Positions 1-5,542 of a stretch of 5,542 nucleotides of DNA are shown here, piece by piece (the first letter of the stretch is position 1; every line of letters starts with the position of its first letter). The stretch lies in NCBI GenBank assembly GCA_945949625.1, contig CAMFFI010000086.1, positions 1 through 5,542 of the forward strand. The letters run 5' to 3'. Below the pieces are notes generated by a model. That model had not been told where the DNA came from, made no database searches, and saw only the letters and a list, made by a program, of their open reading frames with translations. The DNA is from an uncultured bacterium. Its GTDB lineage: Bacteria > Bacillota > Clostridia > Oscillospirales > Acutalibacteraceae. The position numbers and the translations under genes were made by a program.

Positions 1-1
1 T

Positions 2-976
2 AATTACGGAATACAATATACAACAATTGTAATGACGCTGTCGGTATTTGCCTTAGTTGAAATAACAATCGAAAAGACCTTGCAGGCTACGGGAAATATG
101 ATTTTTCCAATGCTTTTCCAGCTGACAGGCGCTGTAACAAATATAATTTTAGACCCTCTTTTGATTTACGGAATAGGTCCTTTCCCGCGCCTTGAGGTTA
201 TAGGTGCAGCGGTTGCAACTGTTGCAGGACAGTTGCTGTCTATGGTATTTGCAATTACCATTCTTTTTGTAAAAAGTCACGATATAAAAATCTGCTTTAA
301 AGGGTTTAAAATTAACTGGATAACAGTTAAAAACATTTATGCTGTGGGATTTCCGTCAATTATTATGCAGTCAATCGGTTCGGTAATGATTCTGGGGTTG
401 AATGCTATTCTCATTACATTTTCAGAAATTGCTGTTTCTGTTTTGGGCGTTTACTATAAGCTTCAGAGCTTTATATTTATGCCTGTTTTTGGTTTGAATC
501 AAGGTGTTATGCCTGTAATCGGCTATAACTACGGTGCAAGAAATAAAAATCGTTTGTATTCAGCGCTGAAATATGGCATAATAATAGCAATAACAATAAT
601 GGCAATAGGAACGGCAGTTTTTTGGATTTTTCCGGAACAGCTGCTTTCACTTTTCAGCAGTACAGGACAGACTGATTTGCAGGAGTTTATTAATTTAGGC
701 GTTAAGGCTTTCAGGATTATAAGTCTTTGCTTTATTCCAGCGGCAGTGGGAATAATGCTTACAACGCTGTTTCAGGCAGTGGGCAAGGGCTTACGCAGTT
801 TGTTTATGTCATTTTTAAGACAGCTTGTGCTTATTCTGCCTATTGCATTTCTCTTGTCAAAAATCGGACTTGATTATGTGTGGTACGCTTTTCCCATTGC
901 TGAAATCGGCTCATTGGCAGCAGGAATACTATTTTTTATCAACTTAACAAAGGGCGATTTTAAAAAATTAAGGTAA
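2..976 (+). CDS. MATE family efflux transporter (5' end outside window)
   Basis: An inner-membrane antiporter of the MATE (multi antimicrobial extrusion) family, which exports drugs or other organic compounds in exchange for Na+ or H+. The frame is open from base 2, ten codons before the first ATG (32), so that ATG is probably internal and the true start lies off the left edge. About 324 residues are visible; family members usually have about 450 residues and 12 membrane segments, so roughly the first four segments are missing. Counting from the ATG, the family signatures are the EKTLQATGN stretch (14-22), TNIILDPLLIYG (36-47), the GAAVATVAGQ segment (58-67), and the C-lobe signature around GLNQGVMPVIGYNYGARN (154-171). 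The rest is a run of hydrophobic helices ending in a short basic tail (KGDFKKLR). The sequence resembles the MepA/NorM-like clostridial branch; the substrate cannot be told. It ends 43 bases before the next gene with no terminator between, so read-through is plausible. Confidence 0.93.
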   Translation, partial: NYGIQYTTIVMTLSVFALVEITIEKTLQATGNMIFPMLFQLTGAVTNIILDPLLIYGIGPFPRLEVIGAAVATVAGQLLSMVFAITILFVKSHDIKICFKGFKINWITVKNIYAVGFPSIIMQSIGSVMILGLNAILITFSEIAVSVLGVYYKLQSFIFMPVFGLNQGVMPVIGYNYGARNKNRLYSALKYGIIIAITIMAIGTAVFWIFPEQLLSLFSSTGQTDLQEFINLGVKAFRIISLCFIPAAVGIMLTTLFQAVGKGLRSLFMSFLRQLVLILPIAFLLSKIGLDYVWYAFPIAEIGSLAAGILFFINLTKGDFKKLR

Positions 977-985
977 CTTTGTCCT

Positions 986-1011
986 CCTTTTTGCATATAT
1001 TTGCAAAGAGG
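986..1011 (+). promoter_or_regulatory. Hairpin that would sequester the ribosome binding site of the 1020 gene
   Basis: CCTTTTTGCA (986-995) can pair with TGCAAAGAGG (1002-1011) across a six-base loop, giving a 10-bp stem with nine Watson-Crick pairs and one U-G wobble. The right arm contains most of the AGAGGTG ribosome binding site (1007-1013) of the next gene. The left side with its flank, CCTCCTTT (983-990), also resembles the anti-Shine-Dalgarno end of 16S rRNA. No U-tract follows, so this is not an intrinsic terminator. A role in limiting translation is inferred from the pairing alone. Confidence 0.5.
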
Positions 1012-1013
1012 TG
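1007..1013 (+). promoter_or_regulatory. Ribosome binding site supporting a TTG start at 1020
   Basis: AGAGGTG lies six bases before TTG at 1020-1022. It decides the start: the GTG at 1011 runs straight into a TAA in its own frame, and no in-frame ATG lies nearby. Confidence 0.75.
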
Positions 1014-1019
1014 ATATAA

Positions 1020-1403
1020 TTGGATAACGAAAAAAGCTTTATTCAAAATGAAATTACATATGATGAAGGCTGGCAAAGTGTTTCAACGCCTGAATACGCT
1101 CAAACTGTAACCTATGAAAATGAAGATGTTGAAAATTCAGAAGATGACAGCTCGGCAATAACCCTAAAGCCTAAAAAGAAAAGAGAAACTCCAAGACAGC
1201 TTTTGATTATAATACAGCTTGCAGTTTGTCTTTTAGTATGTATTTTCGCTTATGTTATTAAAAACTTCGGCGGTGAGCTTTATACTGCTGTTCACAGCTG
1301 GTATAAAACAGAGCTTAACAGTCAGCTTGTGTCCGAGGGAAAACTAAGCAACATCGATTTTTCAGAGATTTTAAAAGGCAATGCAACAAATGATGAAGCT
1401 TAA
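1020..1403 (+). CDS. Small single-pass membrane protein in the SpoIVFA position (hypothetical)
   Basis: A 127-residue protein that I do not recognise by strong sequence signature. It has an acidic, probably disordered N-terminal region (1-48), a basic stretch KPKKKRETPR (50-59), one hydrophobic membrane segment (about 61-80), and a short C-terminal tail containing VHSWYKTEL (91-99). The positive-inside rule puts the N-terminus in the cytoplasm and the 45-residue tail outside. The start is TTG with a good AGAGGTG site six bases upstream. The end overlaps the following intramembrane protease gene by up to 23 bases, implying translational coupling and probably a shared complex. In Bacillus and many Clostridia the gene directly before SpoIVFB is SpoIVFA, a single-pass protein with an external LytM/M23 domain that holds the protease inactive. 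Topology and position fit a shortened SpoIVFA lacking that domain; this is inference, and it may be an unrelated partner. Confidence 0.8.
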   Translation: MDNEKSFIQNEITYDEGWQSVSTPEYAQTVTYENEDVENSEDDSSAITLKPKKKRETPRQLLIIIQLAVCLLVCIFAYVIKNFGGELYTAVHSWYKTELNSQLVSEGKLSNIDFSEILKGNATNDEA

Positions 1404-2004
1404 GGCTTTTGGAATTGAAATATATGTTTCTTTTACTGTTGTAGCATTGTTTTCGATATTTGTTTTGTTTGACAAAAGCGGTAATTTGATTTGCTGTTTC
1501 ATATCTGCTTTTTGTCATGAAACAGGTCATATTTTTACAATGTGCAGGTTTAATATGAAGCCGGAAAAAATCAGAATTTCATTGTTTGATATTAAAATTC
1601 TTGACAATAACAGGAATTTGTGCAGTTACAATGAAAATTTAGCAGTTGTTTTATCGGGTTCAGCCGCAAATTTTTTATTATTTATAATTGCAGGTATATT
1701 ATTTCTTTTTATAAAAGCAGAAATACTGCTGCGGTTTTCTGCGGTAAACCTTTTTACGGGAATGTTTAATTTACTGCCTGTGTCAAATCTTGACGGAGGT
1801 CAGGCGCTTTATTTGCTATTGATACGAAGGTTTTCCGAAAAAACAACCGACAGAATAATAGACTTTTTAACGGTATTGCTTATTTTACCCACAGCGGTTA
1901 TTGGATTTATAGTGCTTTTTAAGTCAAAATATAATTTTTCCCTTTTACTTATAAGCGTGTATTTATTATCTGCATTGATACTTAGAAAAAGCAAGTTTTA
2001 TTAA
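1381..2004 (+). CDS. SpoIVFB-like site-2 protease (M50 intramembrane zinc metalloprotease), no CBS domain
   Basis: A polytopic membrane metalloprotease that cuts substrates within or near the membrane. The zinc motif is HETGH (46-50) and the third ligand is the Asp of NLLPVSNLDGG (130-140, D138). These positions closely match B. subtilis SpoIVFB, which frees sigma-K from its pro-form in the mother cell. The usual GPxxN element is present as SGSAAN (92-97), without the proline. About six hydrophobic segments are visible and the protein stops right after the last (LRKSKFY), at 207 residues, whereas SpoIVFB is about 288 with a C-terminal CBS domain. The 5'-most ATG (1381) has only AAAAGG two bases upstream; ATG at 1390 or 1393 is also possible and would shorten the protein by 3-4 residues. 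It overlaps the preceding gene and lies 11 bases before the radical SAM gene. The family is sure; sigma-K as substrate is not, since no sporulation gene is otherwise visible. Confidence 0.92.
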   Translation: MQQMMKLKAFGIEIYVSFTVVALFSIFVLFDKSGNLICCFISAFCHETGHIFTMCRFNMKPEKIRISLFDIKILDNNRNLCSYNENLAVVLSGSAANFLLFIIAGILFLFIKAEILLRFSAVNLFTGMFNLLPVSNLDGGQALYLLLIRRFSEKTTDRIIDFLTVLLILPTAVIGFIVLFKSKYNFSLLLISVYLLSALILRKSKFY

Positions 2005-2010
2005 CGGAGG
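2005..2010 (+). promoter_or_regulatory. Strong ribosome binding site for the TIGR03960 gene
   Basis: CGGAGG begins one base after the stop codon of the protease gene, and its GGAGG lies five bases before ATG 2016. It fits independent, efficient initiation of the radical SAM gene within the operon. Confidence 0.8.
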
Positions 2011-2015
2011 ATTAA

Positions 2016-3872
2016 ATGATAAACAAGGACGTAGAAAAACTTTTATTAAAGGTTCAGAAACCCGGCAGATATGTAGGCGGAGAATTAAACGCAGTAGTAA
2101 AGAATAAAGAGGACGTGGACGTTCGCTTTGCGTTTTGCTTTCCCGATACCTACGAGGTCGGAATGTCGCACTTAGGAATGAAGATACTATACAGCCTTTT
2201 TAATTCCGTTGACTATATTTGGTGTGAACGTGTGTTTGCACCTTGGATTGATATGGAAAAGCTTATGGTTGAAAACGATATTCCGCTTTACGGTCTGGAA
2301 AGCGGAGATCCGATTACGGATTTTGATTTTATAGGCTTTACATTACAGTATGAGCTTAGCTATACCAATGTCCTTAATATGCTTAAGCTTGCAAAAATTC
2401 CGATTTATTCTAAAGACCGAAAGGAATTAAACAGAATAGTTGTTGCAGGAGGTCCTTGTGCCTGCAATCCCGAGCCAATTGCAGATTTTATTGATATTTT
2501 CTTCTTAGGAGAAGGGGAAGAGGTTGACCTTGAGGTGATAGAGCTTTACAGAAAATGTAAGGCTGAAAACAAAACTAAGGCAGAATTTTTAAAACTTGCG
2601 GCACAAATTGAGGGCGTTTATGTTCCTTCTCTGTATGATGTGACCTATAATGAGGACGGAACGATTAAATCGGTTACACCAAAGGAAAATGCTCCCGCCG
2701 TAGTAAATAAGCGACTTATAATGAATATGGACGATTCATACTATCCAGATAACTTTGTTGTTCCTATGGTTGAAATTGTTCACGACAGGGCAGTAGAAGA
2801 AATTTTCAGAGGCTGTATAAGAGGCTGTCGTTTTTGTCAGGCAGGTTATATTTACAGACCGGTAAGAGAAAAGTCGGCTGATGTTATCAATTCCCAATGT
2901 CATACTCTTTGTGAAAACACAGGCTATGATGAGGTTTCGCTTTCCTCATTAAGCTCCAGTGATTACTCAAATATTGTGCCCTTGCTTGAAAAGCTGAATA
3001 AATGGTCCAAAGATGAAAAGGTAAGCATTTCGCTGCCTTCACTCAGAGTTGACGGTTTCAGCGACGATATAATGAATAAAATAAAAACCGTGAGAAAAAG
3101 CGGATTAACCTTTGCTCCCGAAGCAGGCAGTCAGCGTTTGCGTGATGTAATAAACAAAAATGTCAGGGAAGAAGAGCTGTTATCAACCTGCTCGGTTGCT
3201 TTTAACGGCGGCTGGACAAACGTAAAGCTTTATTTTATGATTGGTCTTCCTACAGAAACTTTTGACGATGTTGCGGCAATCGCAAAACTTGGTCAGAGCG
3301 TTGTTAATGAATATTACAGCTGTCCAAATAAACCAAAGGGTAAGTCTGTAAATGTAACAGTATCTACGTCTTCATTTGTGCCAAAGCCCTTTACTCCTTT
3401 CCAGTGGGAGCCTCAGGATACTATTGAACAGCTCCACACTAAGCAAAAGCATTTGAAAGAAAGCATAACTACAAAGAAGATTAATTACAATTATCACGAT
3501 GCAGATACAAGCTTTTTGGAGGCTGTTTTTGCCCGCGGCGACAGAAAGCTGTGTAAAGCAATGGCTGTTGCCTGCGAAAAAGGATTTCATTTTGACGGCT
3601 GGGGGGAATGTTTCAGCCTTGAAAAATGGCTTGAGGTTTTTGAAGAATGCGGCATTGACCCTGCGTTTTATGCTAACAGACGCAGAAGCTTTGACGAAAT
3701 ATTACCTTGGGACCATTTGGATTACGGTGTTACAAAGGAACATCTTATAAGAGAATGTAAAAAAGCCTATGAGGATACGCCCACTCCTCATTGCAGATTA
3801 AAATGCAGTAATTGCGGTGCGGCAAAATATAAAGGAGGTGTCTGCTTTGAAAAACGTAAGAGTATGGTTTAA
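2016..3872 (+). CDS. TIGR03960 family B12-binding-type radical SAM protein
   Basis: A 618-residue radical SAM enzyme of a widespread family whose reaction is unknown. The N-terminal part (about 35-170) resembles the cobalamin-binding fold region of this family (FPDTYEVGMSHLGMKILY at 42-59, GGPCACNPEP at 145-154, GEGEE at 165-169), although I see no canonical DxHxxG cobalamin motif. The radical SAM core follows: C267-x3-C271-x2-C274 binds the 4Fe-4S cluster, with SLPSLRVD (339-346), FAPEAGSQRLR (366-376) and GLPTET (410-415) downstream. The C-terminal tail has four cysteines (593, 597, 600, 610) in a pattern suggesting a metal-binding ribbon. Length and motif order look complete. The start ATG is set by a strong GGAGG site. 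Its end overlaps the DUF2344 gene by 26 bases; these two are commonly adjacent and in some bacteria fused, so they probably act together. A role in RNA modification has been suggested by context only. Confidence 0.95.
   Translation: MINKDVEKLLLKVQKPGRYVGGELNAVVKNKEDVDVRFAFCFPDTYEVGMSHLGMKILYSLFNSVDYIWCERVFAPWIDMEKLMVENDIPLYGLESGDPITDFDFIGFTLQYELSYTNVLNMLKLAKIPIYSKDRKELNRIVVAGGPCACNPEPIADFIDIFFLGEGEEVDLEVIELYRKCKAENKTKAEFLKLAAQIEGVYVPSLYDVTYNEDGTIKSVTPKENAPAVVNKRLIMNMDDSYYPDNFVVPMVEIVHDRAVEEIFRGCIRGCRFCQAGYIYRPVREKSADVINSQCHTLCENTGYDEVSLSSLSSSDYSNIVPLLEKLNKWSKDEKVSISLPSLRVDGFSDDIMNKIKTVRKSGLTFAPEAGSQRLRDVINKNVREEELLSTCSVAFNGGWTNVKLYFMIGLPTETFDDVAAIAKLGQSVVNEYYSCPNKPKGKSVNVTVSTSSFVPKPFTPFQWEPQDTIEQLHTKQKHLKESITTKKINYNYHDADTSFLEAVFARGDRKLCKAMAVACEKGFHFDGWGECFSLEKWLEVFEECGIDPAFYANRRRSFDEILPWDHLDYGVTKEHLIRECKKAYEDTPTPHCRLKCSNCGAAKYKGGVCFEKRKSMV
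3831..3840 (+). promoter_or_regulatory. Ribosome binding site deciding a TTG start at 3847
   Basis: AAAGGAGGTG, a near-perfect anti-16S match, lies six bases before TTG 3847-3849 and inside the coding sequence of the preceding gene. The upstream in-frame ATG (3817) has no such site and would add ten residues (MRQNIKEVSA) that do not look like this family's N-terminus. Confidence 0.85.
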
Positions 3873-4506
3873 AAAGCAGGATGAATGTATTTACATTTCA
3901 CACCTTGATTTGAACAGATGTATGCTCAGGGCGTTGCATAAAAGCAAGCTCCCAATATGGCATACCGAAGGGTATAATCCTCATCCCTTTGTAACCTTTG
4001 CACTTCCGCTTTCTTTAGGCTTTGTGGGTGAAAAGGAAAGTATGGATATTCGCCTGCTTGATGAAGAATATCCGTTTGAGAAAATCAGGGAAGAGCTGAA
4101 CAAATGTCTGCCAAAAGGCATAAGAGTTTTTAAAGTGACCGAGCCTGTAATGAAACCGGGAAAAATTGCCTACGCAAGCTTTAAAATGTGCCTTTCAAGC
4201 GATAAGATTTCCTGTGACAGACTAATGGAAATTTGTAAGGAGCTTTTTAGTCTGGACGAGATTTTAATTGATAAGAAATCCAAAAAAGGTGTAAAGCAGG
4301 TTGATTTAAAGCCTTCTTTAGTAAAATATTCTCTGAACAGGCAAATAGGATGCGTTGAAATAAATATAACACTTCCTGCCGGTAGTACAAATAACGTAAA
4401 TCCAAATCTGATTTTAGACGCTCTTAACAAGTATTACAGCATAGAAGTAAATTCAAAAACAACAAGACTTGATATTTTTGATGAAAATTTTGAAGAGTTT
4501 AAGTAA
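3847..4506 (+). CDS. TIGR03936 / DUF2344 family radical-SAM-associated protein
   Basis: A soluble protein of about 219 residues that usually follows a TIGR03960 radical SAM gene or is fused to it; its function is unknown and it carries no iron-sulfur motif itself. With the TTG start it begins KNVRVWFKKQDECIYISHLDL, as expected of the family. Conserved elements are ISHLDLNRCMLRAL (17-30), EGYNPHP (41-47) and the ALPLSLGF segment (52-59), followed by a less conserved alpha/beta C-terminal half with no Cys cluster and no membrane segment. An ATG thirty bases upstream (3817) would give 229 residues, but the AAAGGAGGTG site at 3831-3840 favours TTG 3847. The 26-base overlap with the radical SAM gene suggests translational coupling and balanced amounts. 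It ends six bases before the next radical SAM gene. Confidence 0.92.
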   Translation: MKNVRVWFKKQDECIYISHLDLNRCMLRALHKSKLPIWHTEGYNPHPFVTFALPLSLGFVGEKESMDIRLLDEEYPFEKIREELNKCLPKGIRVFKVTEPVMKPGKIAYASFKMCLSSDKISCDRLMEICKELFSLDEILIDKKSKKGVKQVDLKPSLVKYSLNRQIGCVEINITLPAGSTNNVNPNLILDALNKYYSIEVNSKTTRLDIFDENFEEFK

Positions 4507-4512
4507 GTCAAT

Positions 4513-5427
4513 ATGTATTATTATTCTTTAAATGAATATTTAAAAAATACCTTTGGAGAAAAGGTTTATAAAATCTCCTTAAACGGCGGTATGACCTGTC
4601 CCAATCGTGACGGTACTCTGTCGGATAAAGGCTGTATTTTTTGCAGTAAAGGCGGCTCCGGTGAATTTTCTGCCGATTACAGACTGTCGGTAACCCGGCA
4701 GATTGAACAGGCAAAGGCTAAGGTAAAAAGAAAAATAAAAACAAATAAATATATTGCATATTTTCAGGCTTTTACAAACACCTATGCTCCTGTTGCTTAT
4801 TTAGAAAAGATTTTCACAGAGGCTGTAAATAACAGAGAAGTGGCAGTCCTTTCGGTTGCAACAAGACCGGATTGTCTGGGCAGGGATGTTCTTGATTTGC
4901 TTGAACGTCTTAATAAAATCAAGCCTGTTTGGGTTGAGCTGGGATTGCAGACAATCCACCCTAAAACGGCTGAATATATACGAAGATGCTATGATTTGAG
5001 TGTTTATAATAATGCGGTAAAAGAATTAAAATTCCGTGGCTTGCAGGTTATAACTCACGTTATTTTAGGCTTGCCCAATGAAACTAAAGAAGAAATGCTT
5101 GAAACCGTAAGCTATGTGGGAAAATACACCGACGGTATTAAGCTTCAGCTTTTGCACGTTTTAAAAGGAACTGATTTGGAGAAAGAATACAAAAACGGCA
5201 GTTTTAAAACCTTGTCTATGGAAGAGTATATAGACATTCTTTGCGATGCAGTTGAAATATTGCCTGAAAATGTTGTAATACACAGGCTGACAGGGGACGG
5301 TGATAAAAAACTGCTTGTTTCACCAATGTGGAGCGCCGATAAAAAGCGTGTTCTAAATGCAATTAATAAGGCGTTTAATGAGAAAAATGTAACCCAAGGA
5401 AGAAATTTTAAAAATACAACTGAGTAA
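4513..5427 (+). CDS. ytqA: TIGR01212 family radical SAM protein (YtqA/YhcC-like), putative tRNA wobble-uridine modification
   Basis: A 304-residue radical SAM protein with the full family length. The cluster-binding cysteines have this family's wide spacing: C29-x11-C41-x2-C44 (CPNRDGT at 29-35, GCIFC at 40-44). Other family marks are YFQAFTNTYAP (83-93), SVATRPDC (114-121), ELGLQT (142-147), GLPNET (186-191), HRLTGDG (257-263), PMW (271-273) and QG (295-296) near the end. From what I recall, the B. subtilis member YtqA, recently called MnmL, acts with the methyltransferase YtqB/MnmM in making mnm5 on wobble uridine of tRNAs; assigning that role here is inference from family. No ytqB-like gene lies next to it. 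The ATG is six bases after the previous stop with no good Shine-Dalgarno site (only GAAGAG 15 bases upstream), so translation probably depends on coupling. It is the last protein gene before a tRNA with its own promoter. Confidence 0.93.
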   Translation: MYYYSLNEYLKNTFGEKVYKISLNGGMTCPNRDGTLSDKGCIFCSKGGSGEFSADYRLSVTRQIEQAKAKVKRKIKTNKYIAYFQAFTNTYAPVAYLEKIFTEAVNNREVAVLSVATRPDCLGRDVLDLLERLNKIKPVWVELGLQTIHPKTAEYIRRCYDLSVYNNAVKELKFRGLQVITHVILGLPNETKEEMLETVSYVGKYTDGIKLQLLHVLKGTDLEKEYKNGSFKTLSMEEYIDILCDAVEILPENVVIHRLTGDGDKKLLVSPMWSADKKRVLNAINKAFNEKNVTQGRNFKNTTE

Positions 5428-5441
5428 AATAAAAAAATGAC

Positions 5442-5469
5442 TTGATTTTTTTAAATATTTTGGTATAAT
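5442..5469 (+). promoter_or_regulatory. Sigma-A-type promoter for tRNA-Ser
   Basis: A -35 box TTGATT (5442-5447) and a perfect -10 box TATAAT (5464-5469) are 16 bases apart, and TGG directly before the -10 gives an extended -10 (TGnTATAAT). The predicted start near 5476 leaves a 5' leader of about 14 bases before the tRNA. The spacer is very AT-rich, as is usual for strong stable-RNA promoters. Confidence 0.75.
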
Positions 5470-5470
5470 A

Positions 5471-5483
5471 TACTGCGGCAGTA
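5471..5483. repeat. 13-base dyad at the predicted transcription start
   Basis: TACTGC and GCAGTA flank a single central G, a perfect inverted repeat starting one base after the -10 box and covering the predicted transcription start. It could be an operator, a small leader hairpin (five pairs, CGG loop) removed by RNase P processing, or chance. Confidence 0.4.
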
Positions 5484-5489
5484 AAAAAT

Positions 5490-5542
5490 GGAGAGATGTC
5501 CGAGCTGGCCGAAGGAGCATGATTGGAAATCATGTGTACGGT
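5490..5542 (+). tRNA. tRNA-Ser (GGA anticodon), 3' part outside window
   Basis: The 5' acceptor strand is GGAGAGA (5490-5496), then T8 G9. The D arm pairs TCC (5499-5501) with GGA (5514-5516). The anticodon stem is CATGA (5518-5522) with TCATG (5530-5534), enclosing the seven-base loop TTGGAAA. This puts anticodon GGA at 5525-5527, reading UCC and UCU serine codons. The bases after the stem (TGTACGGT) begin the long variable arm typical of serine tRNAs, and the window ends there. The T arm and the 3' acceptor strand are not visible, so the acceptor pairing cannot be checked. Confidence 0.95.

Noticed and set aside
977..1019. Hairpin between transporter and small gene as a rho-independent terminator
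   Set aside because: The stem is followed by TGATATAATT and not a U-tract on the + strand, and the minus strand has no T-run after it either.
1315..1530. Minus-strand open frame across the junction of the small gene and the protease
   Set aside because: It lies opposite two well-supported genes, shows no family resemblance and has no sensible context; it is a shadow. The same holds for minus-strand frames at 1809-1994, 3372-3590, 4170-4430 and 4508-4714.
3499..3750. 83-codon + strand open frame inside the TIGR03960 gene
   Set aside because: It is an out-of-frame shadow within the conserved C-terminal part of the radical SAM gene, with no ribosome binding site or domain signature.
3817..3846. 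ATG 3817 as start of the DUF2344 protein
   Set aside because: It has no ribosome binding site and adds ten residues not expected for the family, whereas AAAGGAGGTG at 3831-3840 points to TTG 3847.
5428..5463. A-tract (5431-5437) facing a T-tract (5446-5452) after the last protein gene, as a possible intrinsic terminator
   Set aside because: The stem would consist only of A-T pairs with no G-C core, and it overlaps the tRNA promoter. I see no convincing terminator, so the operon may read into the tRNA.
4513..5542. Functional link between the YtqA-like gene and the adjacent tRNA-Ser
   Set aside because: The YtqA-linked modification concerns wobble uridine, whereas this tRNA has G at the wobble position, and the tRNA has its own promoter. 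The adjacency is probably incidental.
5490..5542. tRNA-Ser as an attachment site for an integrated element
   Set aside because: Only the 5' part of the tRNA is visible. Integration would usually involve its 3' end, outside the window, and no integrase or repeat is seen.

Overview
The window reads as a compact, AT-rich, single-direction stretch of a Gram-positive Firmicutes genome, most likely class Clostridia (Oscillospiraceae/Ruminococcaceae-like). This rests on strong GGAGG-type ribosome binding sites, two probable TTG starts, overlapping genes, and the order membrane protein / site-2 protease / TIGR03960 radical SAM / DUF2344 protein, which I recognise from clostridial chromosomes. The taxonomic placement is inference; no marker gene here is decisive.

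Layout, all on the + strand. (1) From the left edge to 976: the C-terminal two thirds or more of a MATE-family multidrug efflux transporter. (2) 1020-1403: a small single-pass membrane protein with a TTG start, sitting where a SpoIVFA (LytM/M23) gene would normally be but lacking that domain. (3) 1381-2004: a SpoIVFB-like intramembrane zinc metalloprotease (M50) made of the membrane core only, with no CBS domain. (4) 2016-3872: a TIGR03960 B12-binding-type radical SAM protein. (5) 3847-4506: its usual partner, a TIGR03936/DUF2344 protein, starting at a TTG inside the end of the preceding gene. (6) 4513-5427: a TIGR01212 (YtqA/YhcC) radical SAM protein. (7) 5428-5489: a short gap holding a good sigma-A-type promoter and a small dyad. 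(8) 5490 to the right edge: the 5' part of tRNA-Ser(GGA).

Genes 2 to 6 are overlapping or separated by at most 11 bases and are almost certainly one transcription unit; the transporter is 43 bases upstream and may be read together with them. Genes 2 and 3 look like a membrane protease and its membrane partner. Genes 4 and 5 are a conserved pair of unknown function. Gene 6 belongs to a family implicated in wobble-uridine modification of tRNA. No intergenic stretch exceeds 62 bases.

The most interesting points are the apparently stripped-down SpoIVFA/SpoIVFB-like pair, a 10-bp hairpin that would bury the ribosome binding site of the first gene of that pair, and a break in the expected gene order on both sides of the cluster. 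Otherwise the region is ordinary chromosomal housekeeping sequence; I see no mobile element, CRISPR array or toxin-antitoxin system.
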